Source: Marisa cornuarietis
Taxonomy: Eukaryota; Mollusca; Gastropoda; Architaenioglossa; Ampullariidae
Assembly: GCA_004794655.1 (NCBI GenBank)
Contig: SMMW01000171.1
Coordinates: 125,001 to 189,000, forward strand
Direction: 5' to 3'
Length of the DNA: 64,000 nucleotides
The position numbers were made by a program, and so were the translations under genes. This document shows positions 46,796 to 57,404 of this stretch, in pieces (the stretch's first letter is position 1; each line of letters opens with the position of its first letter). The notes under the pieces were generated by a model. The model did no database searches and was not told the origin of the DNA. It worked only from the letters and a program-made list of their open reading frames with translations.

Positions 46796-48792
46796 TGCGC
46801 CAGTCTAAATGTGCGCCTTGGTATTCACTGATCCGTGTCGAACTCCGTGACCTGAAGCGCACGCGCCGGCGAGCTGAACGTGTTTGGCGGAAGACTGGAC
46901 TCGCCATCCACAAAGAAATTTATAATGCCGCAAAGCGAAGCGTGGCAAAATGCATTTATGCGGCTAAAGCATCATATCTTCAGGGCCAAATAATTAACTG
47001 CACCTCCTCCAAAAAGCTCTTTGCCATCTGCTCTCAAATGACTGGATCTCGTACAGCAACACCACTGCCTACTGCCTACCCTGCTTCACTGCTGCCGCAA
47101 GTTTTTAGTGATTATTTCACCAGCAAGATATTGGACATTCGATCATCTTTAGACTCGGTGTCGGCGCTTGACAGCATCTCCTGTGATGTCCTCCCAGGAT
47201 GCTCCATGTCCAAGTTCCTACCAGTCTCTGAGACCGATGTGAAAGCGGTTATTCTAAAAGCTAAACCAACAACTTGCGAGTTAGATCCGATGCCCACAAG
47301 CCTTCTGCTCGAGTGCCTAGATACTCTACTTCCTGCCATCACTAATATTGTAAATGTCAGCCTGTCGTCAGGTGTTTTCCCATCTCTGTTCAAGAATGCG
47401 GTGATGAGGCCACTCCTTAAGAAATCCACGCGTGATGCCAATGTCCTGAACAACTACCGTCCAGTCTCCAACTTGTCTTTTCTCTCTAAGATCATAGAGA
47501 AAATAGTTTTGACACAGCTCTGGGCCTACTTACAAGACCACCATCTTATCCCACAAGCTCAGTCGGCATATAGACCTTTCCACAGCACCGAGACCACTCT
47601 TATTAAAGTAACAACAGACATATTATCTGCTCTTGACAATAGTGATGTCTCTCCATTAACCCTACTGGACCTGTCTGCTGCATTTGACACTATAGACCAC
47701 TCTCTGCTTCTTCACAGACTCCACACCCTCTACGGGATTTCTGGACCTGCCCTCTCATGGTTCAACTCCTATCTCACTGATAGGACCCAGACTGTGTCAG
47801 TTGATGGTCAGACATCTCGCCCTGCTTCACTTTTCTGTGGTGTTCCCCAAGGCTCAGTACTTGGCCCAGTTCTGTTCATCCTGTATACTAAGCCACTTTC
47901 ATCTTGCATCTGGTCTCACCAGGTTTCTCATCAATCCTATGCTGACGACACGCAGCTTTACTGTTCCACTCCGCCGGCTGAGTCTCACTCTGCTATTAGC
48001 TCTCTAGAAGCTTGTATCAGCGATGTCAAGGGCTGGATGGTAAAAAACAAGCTTAAACTAAATGATGATAAAACGGAAGCCCTCGTGTGCCATAGAAGAA
48101 GACATCAACCTTCACTCGTCAGTCTGTCCAATCACATCAAGGTGGGCGACAGCAACATCACCTTCACGTCATCCGTTAGGAATCTGGGATTTATTGTCAC
48201 TGATGACATGACACTCGATAGACATGTAGCAGCTGTCTGTCGGTCTGCCTATTATGAGCTCCGTAAGATCAGTGCTATCCGTCACTTTCTCTCTACACGC
48301 GCTACCAACACTCTTGTCTGTGTGTTTGTTCTTTCTCGACTTGACTACTGCAACTCCTTGCTGGCAGGCTGCCCCTCATCCCTCATTCAGAGACTCCAGA
48401 GAGTACAGAACTCCGCTGCGCGTCTGGTGCTTAGAGCAAGGAAACGGGACCATGTCACTCCTCTCCTTCGTTTTCTACACTGGCTCCCCATCCGTTCTCG
48501 CATTCAGTACAAACTGTCTGTGCTGTGTTTTAATTTCTTTGCTGGCTCCTGTCCTGACTATTTCTCTGAACTTCTCATCCCTTACTCTCCGGCCAGACAA
48601 CTCCGCTCTTCGTCTGACGACCGTATCCTAACTGTTCCTGTCACCAGAACAACAACATATGGTCACAGGACTTTTGGCTACTGTGCTGCAAAACAATGGA
48701 ACTCTCTTCCTCTCCATATCCGCCACCTTCCTACAATTGAATCTTTCAAATCTGCACTGAAAACGCACCTCTTCCTTGAGCATTACTCCTAA
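46780..48792 (+). CDS. L2-like LINE reverse transcriptase, intact 670-codon frame
   Basis: A long uninterrupted frame whose first residues overlap the end of the broken endonuclease frame. The true protein would be continuous with it. RT landmarks in order: NNYRPVSNLSFLSKIIEKI, QSAYRPFHSTETTL, motif A LLDLSAAFDTIDH (Asp near residue 297), motif B GVPQGSVLGPVLFILYT, motif C SYADDTQLY (near residue 386), then KLNDDKTEALV and VRNLGFIVTDDMTLD. The C-terminal part has SRLDYCNSLLAGCP, RVQNSAARLV, LHWLPIRSRIQYKL and a WNSLPLHIR...SFKSALKTHLF ending. These are the hallmarks of CR1/L2-group proteins. The enzyme reverse-transcribes LINE RNA in the nucleus. All catalytic Asp are present, so this part is young, but the element as a whole is disabled by the upstream damage. 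Confidence 0.85.
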   Translation: MSRRLMRQSKCAPWYSLIRVELRDLKRTRRRAERVWRKTGLAIHKEIYNAAKRSVAKCIYAAKASYLQGQIINCTSSKKLFAICSQMTGSRTATPLPTAYPASLLPQVFSDYFTSKILDIRSSLDSVSALDSISCDVLPGCSMSKFLPVSETDVKAVILKAKPTTCELDPMPTSLLLECLDTLLPAITNIVNVSLSSGVFPSLFKNAVMRPLLKKSTRDANVLNNYRPVSNLSFLSKIIEKIVLTQLWAYLQDHHLIPQAQSAYRPFHSTETTLIKVTTDILSALDNSDVSPLTLLDLSAAFDTIDHSLLLHRLHTLYGISGPALSWFNSYLTDRTQTVSVDGQTSRPASLFCGVPQGSVLGPVLFILYTKPLSSCIWSHQVSHQSYADDTQLYCSTPPAESHSAISSLEACISDVKGWMVKNKLKLNDDKTEALVCHRRRHQPSLVSLSNHIKVGDSNITFTSSVRNLGFIVTDDMTLDRHVAAVCRSAYYELRKISAIRHFLSTRATNTLVCVFVLSRLDYCNSLLAGCPSSLIQRLQRVQNSAARLVLRARKRDHVTPLLRFLHWLPIRSRIQYKLSVLCFNFFAGSCPDYFSELLIPYSPARQLRSSSDDRILTVPVTRTTTYGHRTFGYCAAKQWNSLPLHIRHLPTIESFKSALKTHLFLEHYS

Positions 48793-49095
48793 CACAGTCC
48801 ACACAATGCTCGTCCTTCTTAACCCCGCCCCCTTCCCTCTTGCTACTTTACCCATCTTTCTCACACAATGACTATATTTTTCTGTTCCTGTTACTTGATG
48901 CCTTTTGTTATCTGTTTCGTCGTCAGTACTGTCTTTTTCTTTCGTCCCCTGTGTTCTGTATCTACTTAGTCCATGTCTCTTCCTCGTGTTAAGCGCTAAG
49001 AGCATGCTCTCTATGAGTGTCAATATGCGCTATAAACATCTTCACTATTATTATTATTATTATTATCATCATTATTATTATTATTATTATTTTAT

Positions 49096-49395
49096 ATGTA
49101 ACTATAAATTTGACTTCCTATGCCTCGTTGAAACTTGATCCTTGAGTGCTTCTTGTTTCTCAATTCTAAATGGATTTGTACTCCAACAACCGAAAATGAT
49201 AATAAAGTAGTAAGTAATATTGAAAGTCTAATGTTTAATGTAATAAAATATGTTTGTTTGGTACTCTATGTTTGTATATAATGTGTAAATGATTTTTGTT
49301 TCCAACTTGTAACCTCTTTCCCAACTTGTATACTTTTACATTAAAAACTTATTAATGTCAGCTCTTATCTCAGGTGACACCAGCAGAGTTCCCCT
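49096..49395. pseudogene. Continuation of host LINE, then unique AT-rich sequence
   Basis: CNYKFDFLCLVET is visible at 49096-49134, followed by TGA and a few further endonuclease-like residues to about 49190. After that the sequence is AT-rich with no recognisable coding content. Confidence 0.5.
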
Positions 49396-50004
49396 CTAAG
49401 TGTATTTCAAAGCCTCATGCATCCGATACTGGTTACACCTGACAAGGCTCTTGACTCGGAACAGCTTTCTTATAGTGGGGGGGGGGGTAACGCGACGCCA
49501 TAACAAACATGGCTGACCTGTAGGCGGAGCTATGCAAAATAGTGACGTCACTATTACGTCACTCATCTTCTGCTCTCTCTCTCTCTCCTCGCTAAACTCC
49601 CCTGATATCGTCTGCTTCATCTTAATTCTTCGAATCCTTACTCCAATTATTCCGAGAAATAATATCAAGAAATGAACAAAATTTTTCCTGACGTCGCCTT
49701 CCCTCCCCATCTTCTTCGAATCCTTCCTCCACTTTTTCCAGACCCATTTCCTCACCACAACTCCTACACGTATTACTCCACATTCACGTACAAACTCAAA
49801 AAACGAATCAAAGTCTTCCACTAAACTCAACACAAACAACCTTGTCACTTCTCCATCCAGTCTAAACTTCTTTCTGCTGTACTTTCCACACTCTGCACCT
49901 CTCAACTTTTCCTTGAAATCCACAATTGCACCACAAATTTTCCCCAAATTTCCATCCACACTCGCCATCTTCAATCCTCTCGACTTTCTATCGTCTGCTA
50001 ACAT
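49396..50004 (-). other. 202-codon ORF, unrecognised
   Basis: A - strand frame starting MLADDRKSRGLKMASVDGNL, with charged helical-looking stretches (FEFVRECG, VRKWVWKKWRKDSKKMG) and a hydrophobic segment (FVHFLILFLGIIGV) near its middle. The sequence is not low-complexity, which makes it one of the few non-array long frames without a family call. It sits between LINE debris and the hAT element, so a transposon origin is likely. I cannot say whether it is expressed. Confidence 0.3.
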
Positions 50005-50145
50005 GAAATCAAATCAACAAACTTTCCCCGCACCAAATATCACATGACTAAAACCAGCCAATAATTTCACACACCTCCATGTCAATCACCATTACGTCAC
50101 TCGACCAGTCCTAAACATTTGTCGTCTGCTCAATTCACTACAATA

Positions 50146-50166
50146 TAACCCTAACCCTAACCCTAC
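50146..50166. repeat. Short interstitial telomere-type repeat
   Basis: Three CCCTAA units (taaccctaaccctaacccta). This matches the TTAGGG telomere sequence common in animals. Confidence 0.8.
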
Positions 50167-50290
50167 TTCATAAATCACACAAAACACCAGCCAACGCCGA
50201 ACCTCACACCCCTCTCAAATATCGATCCTACCCGCTCTCCCCTCCCACAAAATAGCATAGCCCGCCGTGACCTAGTCTGACCCCCTATAT

Positions 50291-52335
50291 CAGGGGTCTC
50301 AAACTCAATTTACCCGGGGTGGGGGTGGGGGGCCGCTGGAGGTAGAGTCTGGGTGTGGCTGGGCCGCATCAGGTTTTCCACAAGAAAAGCTCTTACAAAA
50401 ACATTCCAATGTTACCAAATGTCTTTATTTTTTCATCTTATTTTGTGTTAAAAAGTAAAAATAAATTAACAAATTCATAAGAAAAAAATAAATCAGTACT
50501 AAATAAAATGATAATAATAATAATAATAATAATAATGCAGATATAGAAGACTGAAGAAACCACATATAGTTGTTGACTAGAGAAATGTAATTATTATTAT
50601 TATTATTATTTAGTTTCAAATATTTTTATTAACAGTTATTTAGCATTTAACTCTCTGAACATGAATGGAACATTGAACATATACTGTTTTAACATGGCTT
50701 CTTCTGCCAACTTCTTGCTGCTAGAGATCTGGCAGCGCTTACTCTCGCATAGACACATGGTCCGCTTGAACATTCGGGAAAGCTCAGGGAAGCTGAGGGG
50801 GGGGGGGGGCAATTCTCTCAAAAATTGCCCGAGCTTGTCTGCTTTTCCACTCACCTCCCTGAACTGTGCTTCTTGAAGTCTGCAAATCTGTGATCAAATT
50901 CCTCCTGTAGCTTCAAAATGACATCCACATACTCGTCACCATTGAACGGTGTGCCTGCATCCATGAGTGCCTTGCATGCTGGGAAATGGCAAAGGTTTGT
51001 CTGAGAAAGCTGGGCTTTCCATAAGTTTTGTAGAGAATGCTCTCATGTTGTCAGAGGCAGCACTGACAAGTCGCCTCTGGCCTTGTAACTTCTTGTTCAG
51101 TACATCAAGCTCATGTGTGATATCAACAAAAAACAGTCCATCAGCCATTTTGGATCACTTAGCACAGGAACCGCAACCCCATCTTTCTCCATGAAGGCTT
51201 TCACTTCAATATGTTCAATCTCTTCAATATGTTTCCTCTGCTGAGCCAGAGCACATCCCCATATTCTGACTCCATTTCCTCTATAAAAAAAAGCACGAAA
51301 CCGTCTGTCCTTTAAGCCCCTGATCTGATTTGGTTGATGCATTTCACAACGAAAGACATCACATTGTCAAACTTCAGACATTTGCTGCAAAGGGCCTGCT
51401 GATGGGTAATGCAGTGCAGAGCAACGGCCTCCTCCACACCTTCCTCTTCCAGATTTTTTTTAACAAGTGCCGCCAGTCCATTTTTCCTCCCTGTCATTGA
51501 TGGCGCTCCATCAGTTGTTATTCCAACAAATCTAGCTCTTTCTAGGCAAACCGGCATTCTCGATGGCATCACACAGCTGGTGAAATATCTCCTGAGTGGT
51601 GGTCTGGCCATCCACTGGAATCCCTGTGAGCAACTCCTCCACGACTTCAACATTGTCATCAACACCACGGACAGAGATTGCGAGTTGGGCAGTGTCGGTG
51701 ATGTCGGTGATGTCTGTGGTCTCATCAAGAGCGACTGAGTATACACTGAAACATTTTGCTTTCTCACACAGTTGATCATAAATGTCACGTGACAGGTCAG
51801 AAATGCGCTCTGCTGTGGTGTTGGCAGAAAGACTGATGTTGCTAAACTGACCTTTGAGTTTCTTTTGTGGACAGACAATACTTGCAGCCTGTAATATGCA
51901 CAGTTTTACAAATTCACATTCCTTGAATGGCTTTCCTGCTTTAGCAATCATCTGACTAACCACGTAGCTAGCTTCCACTGCTGCATCATTCTCTTTGGTT
52001 ACTTTCTTACAGAAATCTTGTTGCCTCAGTAGATATGTTTTAAGATTAGTACCCGGTTGACTCTGTCATCTCCCTGTATTTCGCATACTCTCAGCCCGGG
52101 GTGATGGCGCAAGTTCGCAATAAGCCCGGCTGATGTCCCGCCTCCAAGAGCAATATATATATATATACTCCACCGTGGTTGGTAGGTTCATTCAGCTCTG
52201 CACACAACACTGAAAAGTGTCATTCGTATCAAACTCGGGCCGCACTAACATTAAACTTTGATATTGAGGCGGGGGCCGCAAACTATTGTTCCGAGGGCTG
52301 CAGTTGGCCCGCGGGCCGCGAGTTTGAGACCCCTG
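50291..52335 (-). mobile_element. hAT transposon (GTF2IRD2-like) with perfect 16-base TIRs
   Basis: The left end CAGGGGTCTCAAACTC (50291-50306) is the exact reverse complement of the right end (52320-52335). The flanks ccctatat and ccctctat look like an 8-base target duplication with one mismatch, as expected for hAT. The transposase runs on the - strand. Both ends hold GC-rich ggccgc text typical of this family's subterminal regions. The N-terminal BED finger is missing, so the copy is internally deleted as well as frameshifted. It is inserted next to a LINE relic in intron 3. Confidence 0.9.
50870..52063 (-). pseudogene. hAT transposase, frameshifted, without BED finger
   Basis: Read right to left: TNLKTYLLRQQDFCKKVTKE and VVSQMIAKAGKPF (N-terminal helical region), then YSVALDETTDITD (first catalytic Asp), DTAQLAISVRGVD, and after a shift near 51550 VGITTDGAPSMTGRKNG (second acidic block) and LHCITHQQALCSKCLKF. 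Later pieces in other frames give FIEEMESEYGDV (about 51270) and FFVDITHELDVLNKKLQGQ (51148 down), the C-terminal part. These blocks match GTF2IRD2/SCAND3-type hAT transposases. At least two frameshifts and stops make it inactive. Confidence 0.85.
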
Positions 52336-53133
52336 CCCTCTATGAAAGTTCTGTTCTTGACTCCAGCAGACTTCCCCGTAAAGCATATAATATGTTGGGT
52401 GAGCCTCATAACAGAGGGAAAGCATGCTGGGTGTCTCAACTCTGGACAGGTATGGTTGTGGCTTTGTCTGGCAGAATCAAGGTGTGCAAAATGTTGGCCA
52501 ATTTCTCTGTGTTTAAGAAAGGTCGTGTTGACATAAACAAGACTGGCATTCATGTGTTAACCTGTACGCCAATTTAATTATTTAAGTTGGAATTGCAGGT
52601 GGAACCTTATTTAACCAGTGTCAACAACAAGGCTTTAAGAGATGCTCTAATTAAATTTCGTATGATAATGTCTGATGTAAAAGCCCACAAGTACAGGTAC
52701 ACAACAGCCCTAGGGCCAATTAAGGCCGGAATGTCCTCTTTGTCATACCTCACAAGACGATGAAATACAATTACTTGTCCAATGCTCTCAGCTTAATTAC
52801 TTAAGATGTAAATTCCTGCCTTTGAAATATTCAGCTCACCAATCTGTCTTCACCTTCTCAGCCTTGACCAAGCACACGCCATCTATCACTTGCCAGTTGC
52901 CAGATGTCGTTACCGCTGTCCTCAACCACGTAAAACTGTCAGAAGCTAAACGAAGAAAGATATTTCCATATTGTTATTGTTAATTACTTTCTTTTGATGC
53001 AATTGTTGATGTTAACTTGTGTTAACATGCATGTCTTAAACTGTAATATTTTGTTCTTAAAATTGTGTGAGCTGTGCTCACTTCCCGCGATGATGAGGTC
53101 ATATGACCTAAGCAATAAAAAGTTCGTTTGTTT
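52336..53133 (+). pseudogene. LINE ORF2 C-terminal part and 3' UTR
   Basis: ESSVLDSSRLPRKAYNML starts directly after the hAT element. Later the frame 52729-52983 reads ECPLCHTSQDDEIQLLVQCS, a C-x-x-C...C zinc-binding motif of LINE RT C-termini, then KHTPSITCQL and KLSEAKRRKIFPYCYC before TAA. The 3' UTR ends with gcaataaaaagttcg and three TTTG units (about 53133). Frameshifts separate the pieces. It lies on the gene's sense strand in intron 3, about 250 bases before exon 4. Confidence 0.65.
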
Positions 53134-53382
53134 GTTCTCTCGCCCTCCCTATACAGTTTGATGTACTTTCTTTCTCTCTCGTCCTGACGTGTAACAGCGG
53201 CGCACTAACCTGACAAACATAAATCAATCAAATTCTGGCAAAAAGTATCTTTGTCACCAATGACTGCAAACAACGACCGACAGATTCTTACACTTGTTAT
53301 ACTGACACGACTACCTGCCCTCTCCTGGCCCTGACTGTCTCTACCTTGTTACTGCACCATGACAGTCAACTTCATTCCACAG

Positions 53383-53501
53383 CAACCTCCAGTGTGGATG
53401 GCTGATAGCTGCTGGCGCATGGGACAGCACCAATGTCGTCAAGGTAACCATCTTGACCGCCAGCATGGAGCAGTGCTGTGACTATGTCCAGCTGTACGAC
53501 G
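53383..53501 (+). CDS. CUB gene exon 4: middle of CUB domain
   Basis: The acceptor (cttcattccacag) ends at 53382 and the donor gtaggt starts at 53502. The 119-base exon continues exon 3 in frame and contains NNLQCGWLI (second CUB cysteine with the Cys-x-Trp-x-Ile signature), then MEQCCDYVQLYDG, the acidic-Cys-x-Asp-Tyr segment typical of CUB strands 5-6. The Glu and Asp match positions used for calcium in calcium-binding CUBs, but this is inference. Two adjacent cysteines occur where one is normal. The last 25 or so bases of this exon plus the donor and about 25 bases of intron recur as the unit of the large array that follows. Confidence 0.75.
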
Positions 53502-56095
53502 GTAGGTTTTGTTTATGGTCTCTTACACATTATAAATAGACATCATCATCATCATCATCATCTGTCACCTGTATGACAGTAGGTGTTTGTGCTCTCATAC
53601 ACATTATAAATAAACATCATCATCATCATCATATGTCACCTGTATGACAGTAGGTGTTTGTGCTCTCATACACATAATAAATAGACAACATCATCATCAT
53701 TTGTCACCTGTATGACAGTAGGTGTTACTCCTGGTGTGACTATGTCACCTGTATGACAGTAGGTGTTTGTGGTCTCTTACTCCTGGTGTGATTATGTCAC
53801 CTGTATGACAGTAGGTGTTTGTGGTCTCTTACTCCTGGTGTGACTATGTCACTTGAATGACAGTAGGTGTTTGTGGTCTCTTACTCCTGGTGACTATGTC
53901 ACCTGTATGACAGTAGGTGTTGCTCCTGGCGTGACAACGTCACCTGTATGACAGTAGGTGTTTGTGGTCTCTTACTCCTGGTGTGACTATGTCCACCTGT
54001 ATGACAGAAGGTTTTTGTGGTCTCTTACTCCTGGTGTGACTATGTCACCTGTCTGACAGTAGGTGTTACTCCTGGTGTGACTATGTCATCTGTATGACAG
54101 TAGGTGTTACTCGGGGTGTGACTATGTCATCTGTATGACAGTAGGTGTTTGTGGTCTCTTACTCCTGGTGTGACTATGTCATCTCTATGACAGTAGGTGT
54201 TTGTGGTCTCTTCCTCCTGGTGTGACTATGTCACCTGTATAACAGTAGGTGTTTGTTTGTGGTCTTTTTTTCCTGGTGTGACTATGTCACCTATCTGACA
54301 GTAGATGTTTGTTTGTGGTCTCTTCCTCCTGGTGTGACTATGTCACCTGTATAACAGTAGGTGTTTGTAGTCTCTTACTCCTGGTGTGACTATGTCACCT
54401 GTATGACAGTAGGTGTTTGTGGTCTCTTACTCCTGGTGTGACTATGTCACCTGTATGACAGTAGGTGTTACTCCTTGTGTGACTATGTCACCTGTATGAC
54501 AGTAGGTGTTACTCCTGGTGTGACTATGTCACCTGTATGACAGTAGGTGTTTGTGGTCTCTTACTCCTGGTGTGACTATGTCACCTGTATGACAGTAGGT
54601 GTTACTCCTGGTGTGACTATGTCATCTGTATGACAGTAGGTGTTTGTGGTCTCTTACTCCTGGTGTGACTATGTCATCTGTATGACAGTAGGTGTTTGTG
54701 GTCTCTTCCTCCTGGTGTGACTATGTCACCTGTATAACAGTAGGTGTTTGTTTGTGGTCTTTTTTTCCTGGTGTGACTATGTCACCTATCTGACAGTAGA
54801 TGTTTGTTTGTGGTCTGTTCCTCCTGGTGTGACTATGTCACCTGTATAACAGTAGGTGTTTGTAGTCTCTTACTCCTGGTGTGACTATGTCACCTGTATG
54901 ACAGTAGGTGTTTGTGGTCTCTTACTCCTGGTGTGACTATGTCACCTGTATGACAGTAGGTGTTACTCCTTGTGTGACTATGTCACCTGTATGACAGTAG
55001 GTGTTACTCCTGGTGTGACTATGTCACCTGTATGACAGTAGGTGTTTGTGGTCTCTTACTCCTGGTGTGACTATGTCACCTGTATGACAGTAGGTGTTAC
55101 TCCTGGTGTGACTATGTCACCTGTATGACAGTAGGTGCTTGTGGTCTTTTACTCCTGGTGTGACTATGTCACCTGTATGACAGTAGGTGTTACTCCTGAT
55201 GTGACTATGTCACCTGTATGACAGTAGGTGTTACTCCTGATGTGACTATGTCACCTGTATGACAGTAGGTGTTTGTGGTCTCTTACTCCTGGTGTGACTA
55301 TGTCACCTGTATGATAGTAGGTGTTTGTGGTCTCTTACTCCTGGTGTGACTATGTCATCTGTATGACAGTAGGTGTTTGTGGTCTCTTACTCCTGGTGTG
55401 ACTATGTCACCTGTATGACAGTAGGTGTCTGTGGTCTCTTACTCCTGGTGTGACTATGTCACCTGTATGACAGTAGGTATTACACCTGGTTTGACTATGT
55501 CACCTGTATGACAGTAGGTGTTACTCCTGGTGTGACTATGTCACCTGTATGACAGTAGGTGTTTGTGGTCTCTTACTCCTGGTGTGACTATGTCACCTGT
55601 ATGACAGTAGGTGTTTGTGGTCTCTTATTCCTGATGTGACTATGTCACCTGTATGACAGTAGGTGTTTGTGGTTTCTTACTCCTGGTGTGACTATGTCAT
55701 CTGTATGACAGTAGGTGTTTGTGGTCTCTTACTCCTGGTGTGACTATGTCACCTGTATGACAGTAGGTGTTTGTGGTTTCTTACTCCTGGTGTGACTATG
55801 TCACCTGTATGACAGTAGGTGTTTGTGGTCTCTTACTCCTGGTGTGACTATGTCACCTGTATGACAGTAGGTGTTACTCCTGGTGTGACTATGTCACCTG
55901 TATGACAGTAGGTGTTACTCCTGGTGTGACTATGTCACCTGTATGACAGTAGGTGTTTGTGGTCTCTTACTCCTGGTGTGACTATGTCACCTGTATGACA
56001 GTAGGTGTTACTCCTGGTGTGACTATGTCACCTGTATGACAGTAGGTGTTACTCCTGGTGTGACTATGTCACCTGTATGACAGTAGGTGTTTGTG
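53502..56095. repeat. Array seeded by the exon 4/intron 4 junction
   Basis: It begins exactly at the exon 4 donor. The first two copies (about 53566-53700) keep the intron text acacattataaataaacatc. Roughly fifty later copies of 43 or 54 bases read tgtgactatgtcacctgtat+gacagtaggtgtttgtggtctcttactcctgg. The exon itself ends TGTGACTATGTCCAGCTGTA+CGACG|gtaggttttgtttatggtctcttac, so each copy carries the exon's last ~25 bases plus the donor in diverged form. Block copies about 493 bases apart are visible (54251 and 54744). Confidence 0.9.
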
Positions 56096-56471
56096 GTCTG
56101 TTGCTGTGTTGATGTCGCCAGTGATATATCTGTCTACATACACACACTTCAAACTTAGTTCCGCTCAGTCAGTGTAGGTCATGTTACTTTAGCTCAGTTA
56201 CGTTTAGTCCCAAGACGTGTATTTGTCGGTAGAGGTGTGTGTTTGTGTGTCTGGGTGTTGGGGGGGGTAATAAGTCGAAACAGCTGCTGACAAGGTTTAG
56301 TCCCATGGTCTTTGCTGGCACCGACCCTAACCCTGGCAGGGTCAGTTCACTCCTTTTTATTATTGGCCAGCTGGTCCGGCTTGGCAAGATGGTCACTCAC
56401 CAGCCAGTGCTCGCTCTGTCCACATGGTGTCAGGCTTCCTCAGTATCTCCACTCCCTCAAGTCATTTGTGT
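56096..56471. other. Unique intron 4 sequence
   Basis: Includes a G-run at 56261. No exon recognised. Confidence 0.5.
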
Positions 56472-56697
56472 ACAGTCTCTGTCTCGCGCCCACTCGGACA
56501 GGCTAGGACTTGTGTCAACAAGTACAGTCTCTGTCTCGCGCCCACTAGGACAGGCTAGGACTTGTGTCGGCAAGTACAGTCTCTGTCTCGCGCCCACTAG
56601 GACAGGCTAGGACTTGTGTCGGCAAGTACAGTCTCTGTCTCGCGCCCACTAGGACAGGCTAGGACTTGTGTCAACAAGTACAGTCTCTGTCTCGTGC
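56472..56697. repeat. 52-base x4 tandem repeat
   Basis: Four full copies and a partial copy of a 52-base unit starting acagtctctgtctcgcgccc. The following 280 bases to exon 5 are unique and AT-rich. Confidence 0.95.
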
Positions 56698-56981
56698 CCG
56701 AGCCTGCAGGTGCCTGCAAATCTCATGATGTGACTGTTACTGAGTTAAATATGTGTCTGCTATTTAGATTAAATAAACAAATCATATATAATTATATATT
56801 GTCGAGTTACTGACCATCATAAACGATATCTTTATAAATAGGTAGGTTGAATTCTTGAAGTACTGTCGTTATATTGAACAGAGCTCTCGTGTCACTAAGA
56901 CATTTGAGGACCGATGATTCCTAACATTGCCAGCACCTGAGTGAGTTGAAGCACGTGACAAACATTGTATTCTCTTCACAG

Positions 56982-57155
56982 GTTCCTACTATGAGTCTCG
57001 TAGCTTGGTCAAGTTCTACAGCATGCCTAATCAGACAGTCTACTACAGCAGTGGACAGTACATGTACATCAAGTTCACCACCGACGGGTCTGTCACCTCC
57101 TTAGGCTTCAGACTCACCTACGAGGCCGTTGACCGACAAAATGTGTCCACACCCA
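56982..57155 (+). CDS. CUB gene exon 5: C-terminal part of CUB domain
   Basis: The acceptor (tctcttcacag) ends at 56981 and the donor gtaaga starts at 57156. The exon reads GSYYESRSLVKFYS..., then YYSSGQYMYIKFTTDGS and GFRLTYEAV. These fit the SS-G-x-x-hydrophobic-x-F-x-(S/T)D-x-S...GF-x-x-x-Y ending of CUB domains. The fourth conserved CUB cysteine is missing; Phe (in VKFYS) occupies roughly its place, while exon 4 has an extra Cys beside the third. The exon is phase 1 at both ends. There are candidate N-glycosylation sites at NQT and NVS. The reading continues open past the donor to 57238, which is treated as intron because the next exon joins in phase. Confidence 0.75.
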
Positions 57156-57404
57156 GTAAGAGTATTAACCTTCACCTTGTGTATGTGTTTGTGTGTGAAT
57201 GCATGAGAGAACTAGAGAGATATAGATGTGTCTGTTGACACATACACCTGGGCTGTTTACGACATTAGAAAGCAGATGACTGGCCCAGCAATCTCTCAAT
57301 GTTGCCCGTGCAACCTTCACCTTCACCTTTACCTTTGTAATCGTACTGTCCTCCTAAAGTTCCTCGTAAAGAGCGCATTGTCCTTTCTCTCTCCCTCTCG
57401 TTGA
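57156..57404. other. Start of intron 5
   Basis: Unique sequence after the exon 5 donor; includes caccttcacctttaccttt. No gene. Confidence 0.5.

Larger units (their letters stand above)
45011..49090 (+). mobile_element. Near-full-length L2/CR1-like LINE nested in another LINE
   Basis: A 4.08 kb element with TTTAT on both sides (45006-45010, 49091-49095) and an (ATT)n tail. Order: leader, a basic N-terminal segment (HAGRRKQRPLKK, 45317-45352), endonuclease, RT, then a 3' UTR with aagcgctaagagcatgctct and gcgctataaacatcttcact before (ATT)n. The endonuclease frame is broken by a 41-base minisatellite and by a frameshift at about 46785, while the RT frame is intact. Splicing the flanks together restores the host LINE's frame. 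L2/CR1 placement is from motif style and tail. Confidence 0.85.
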
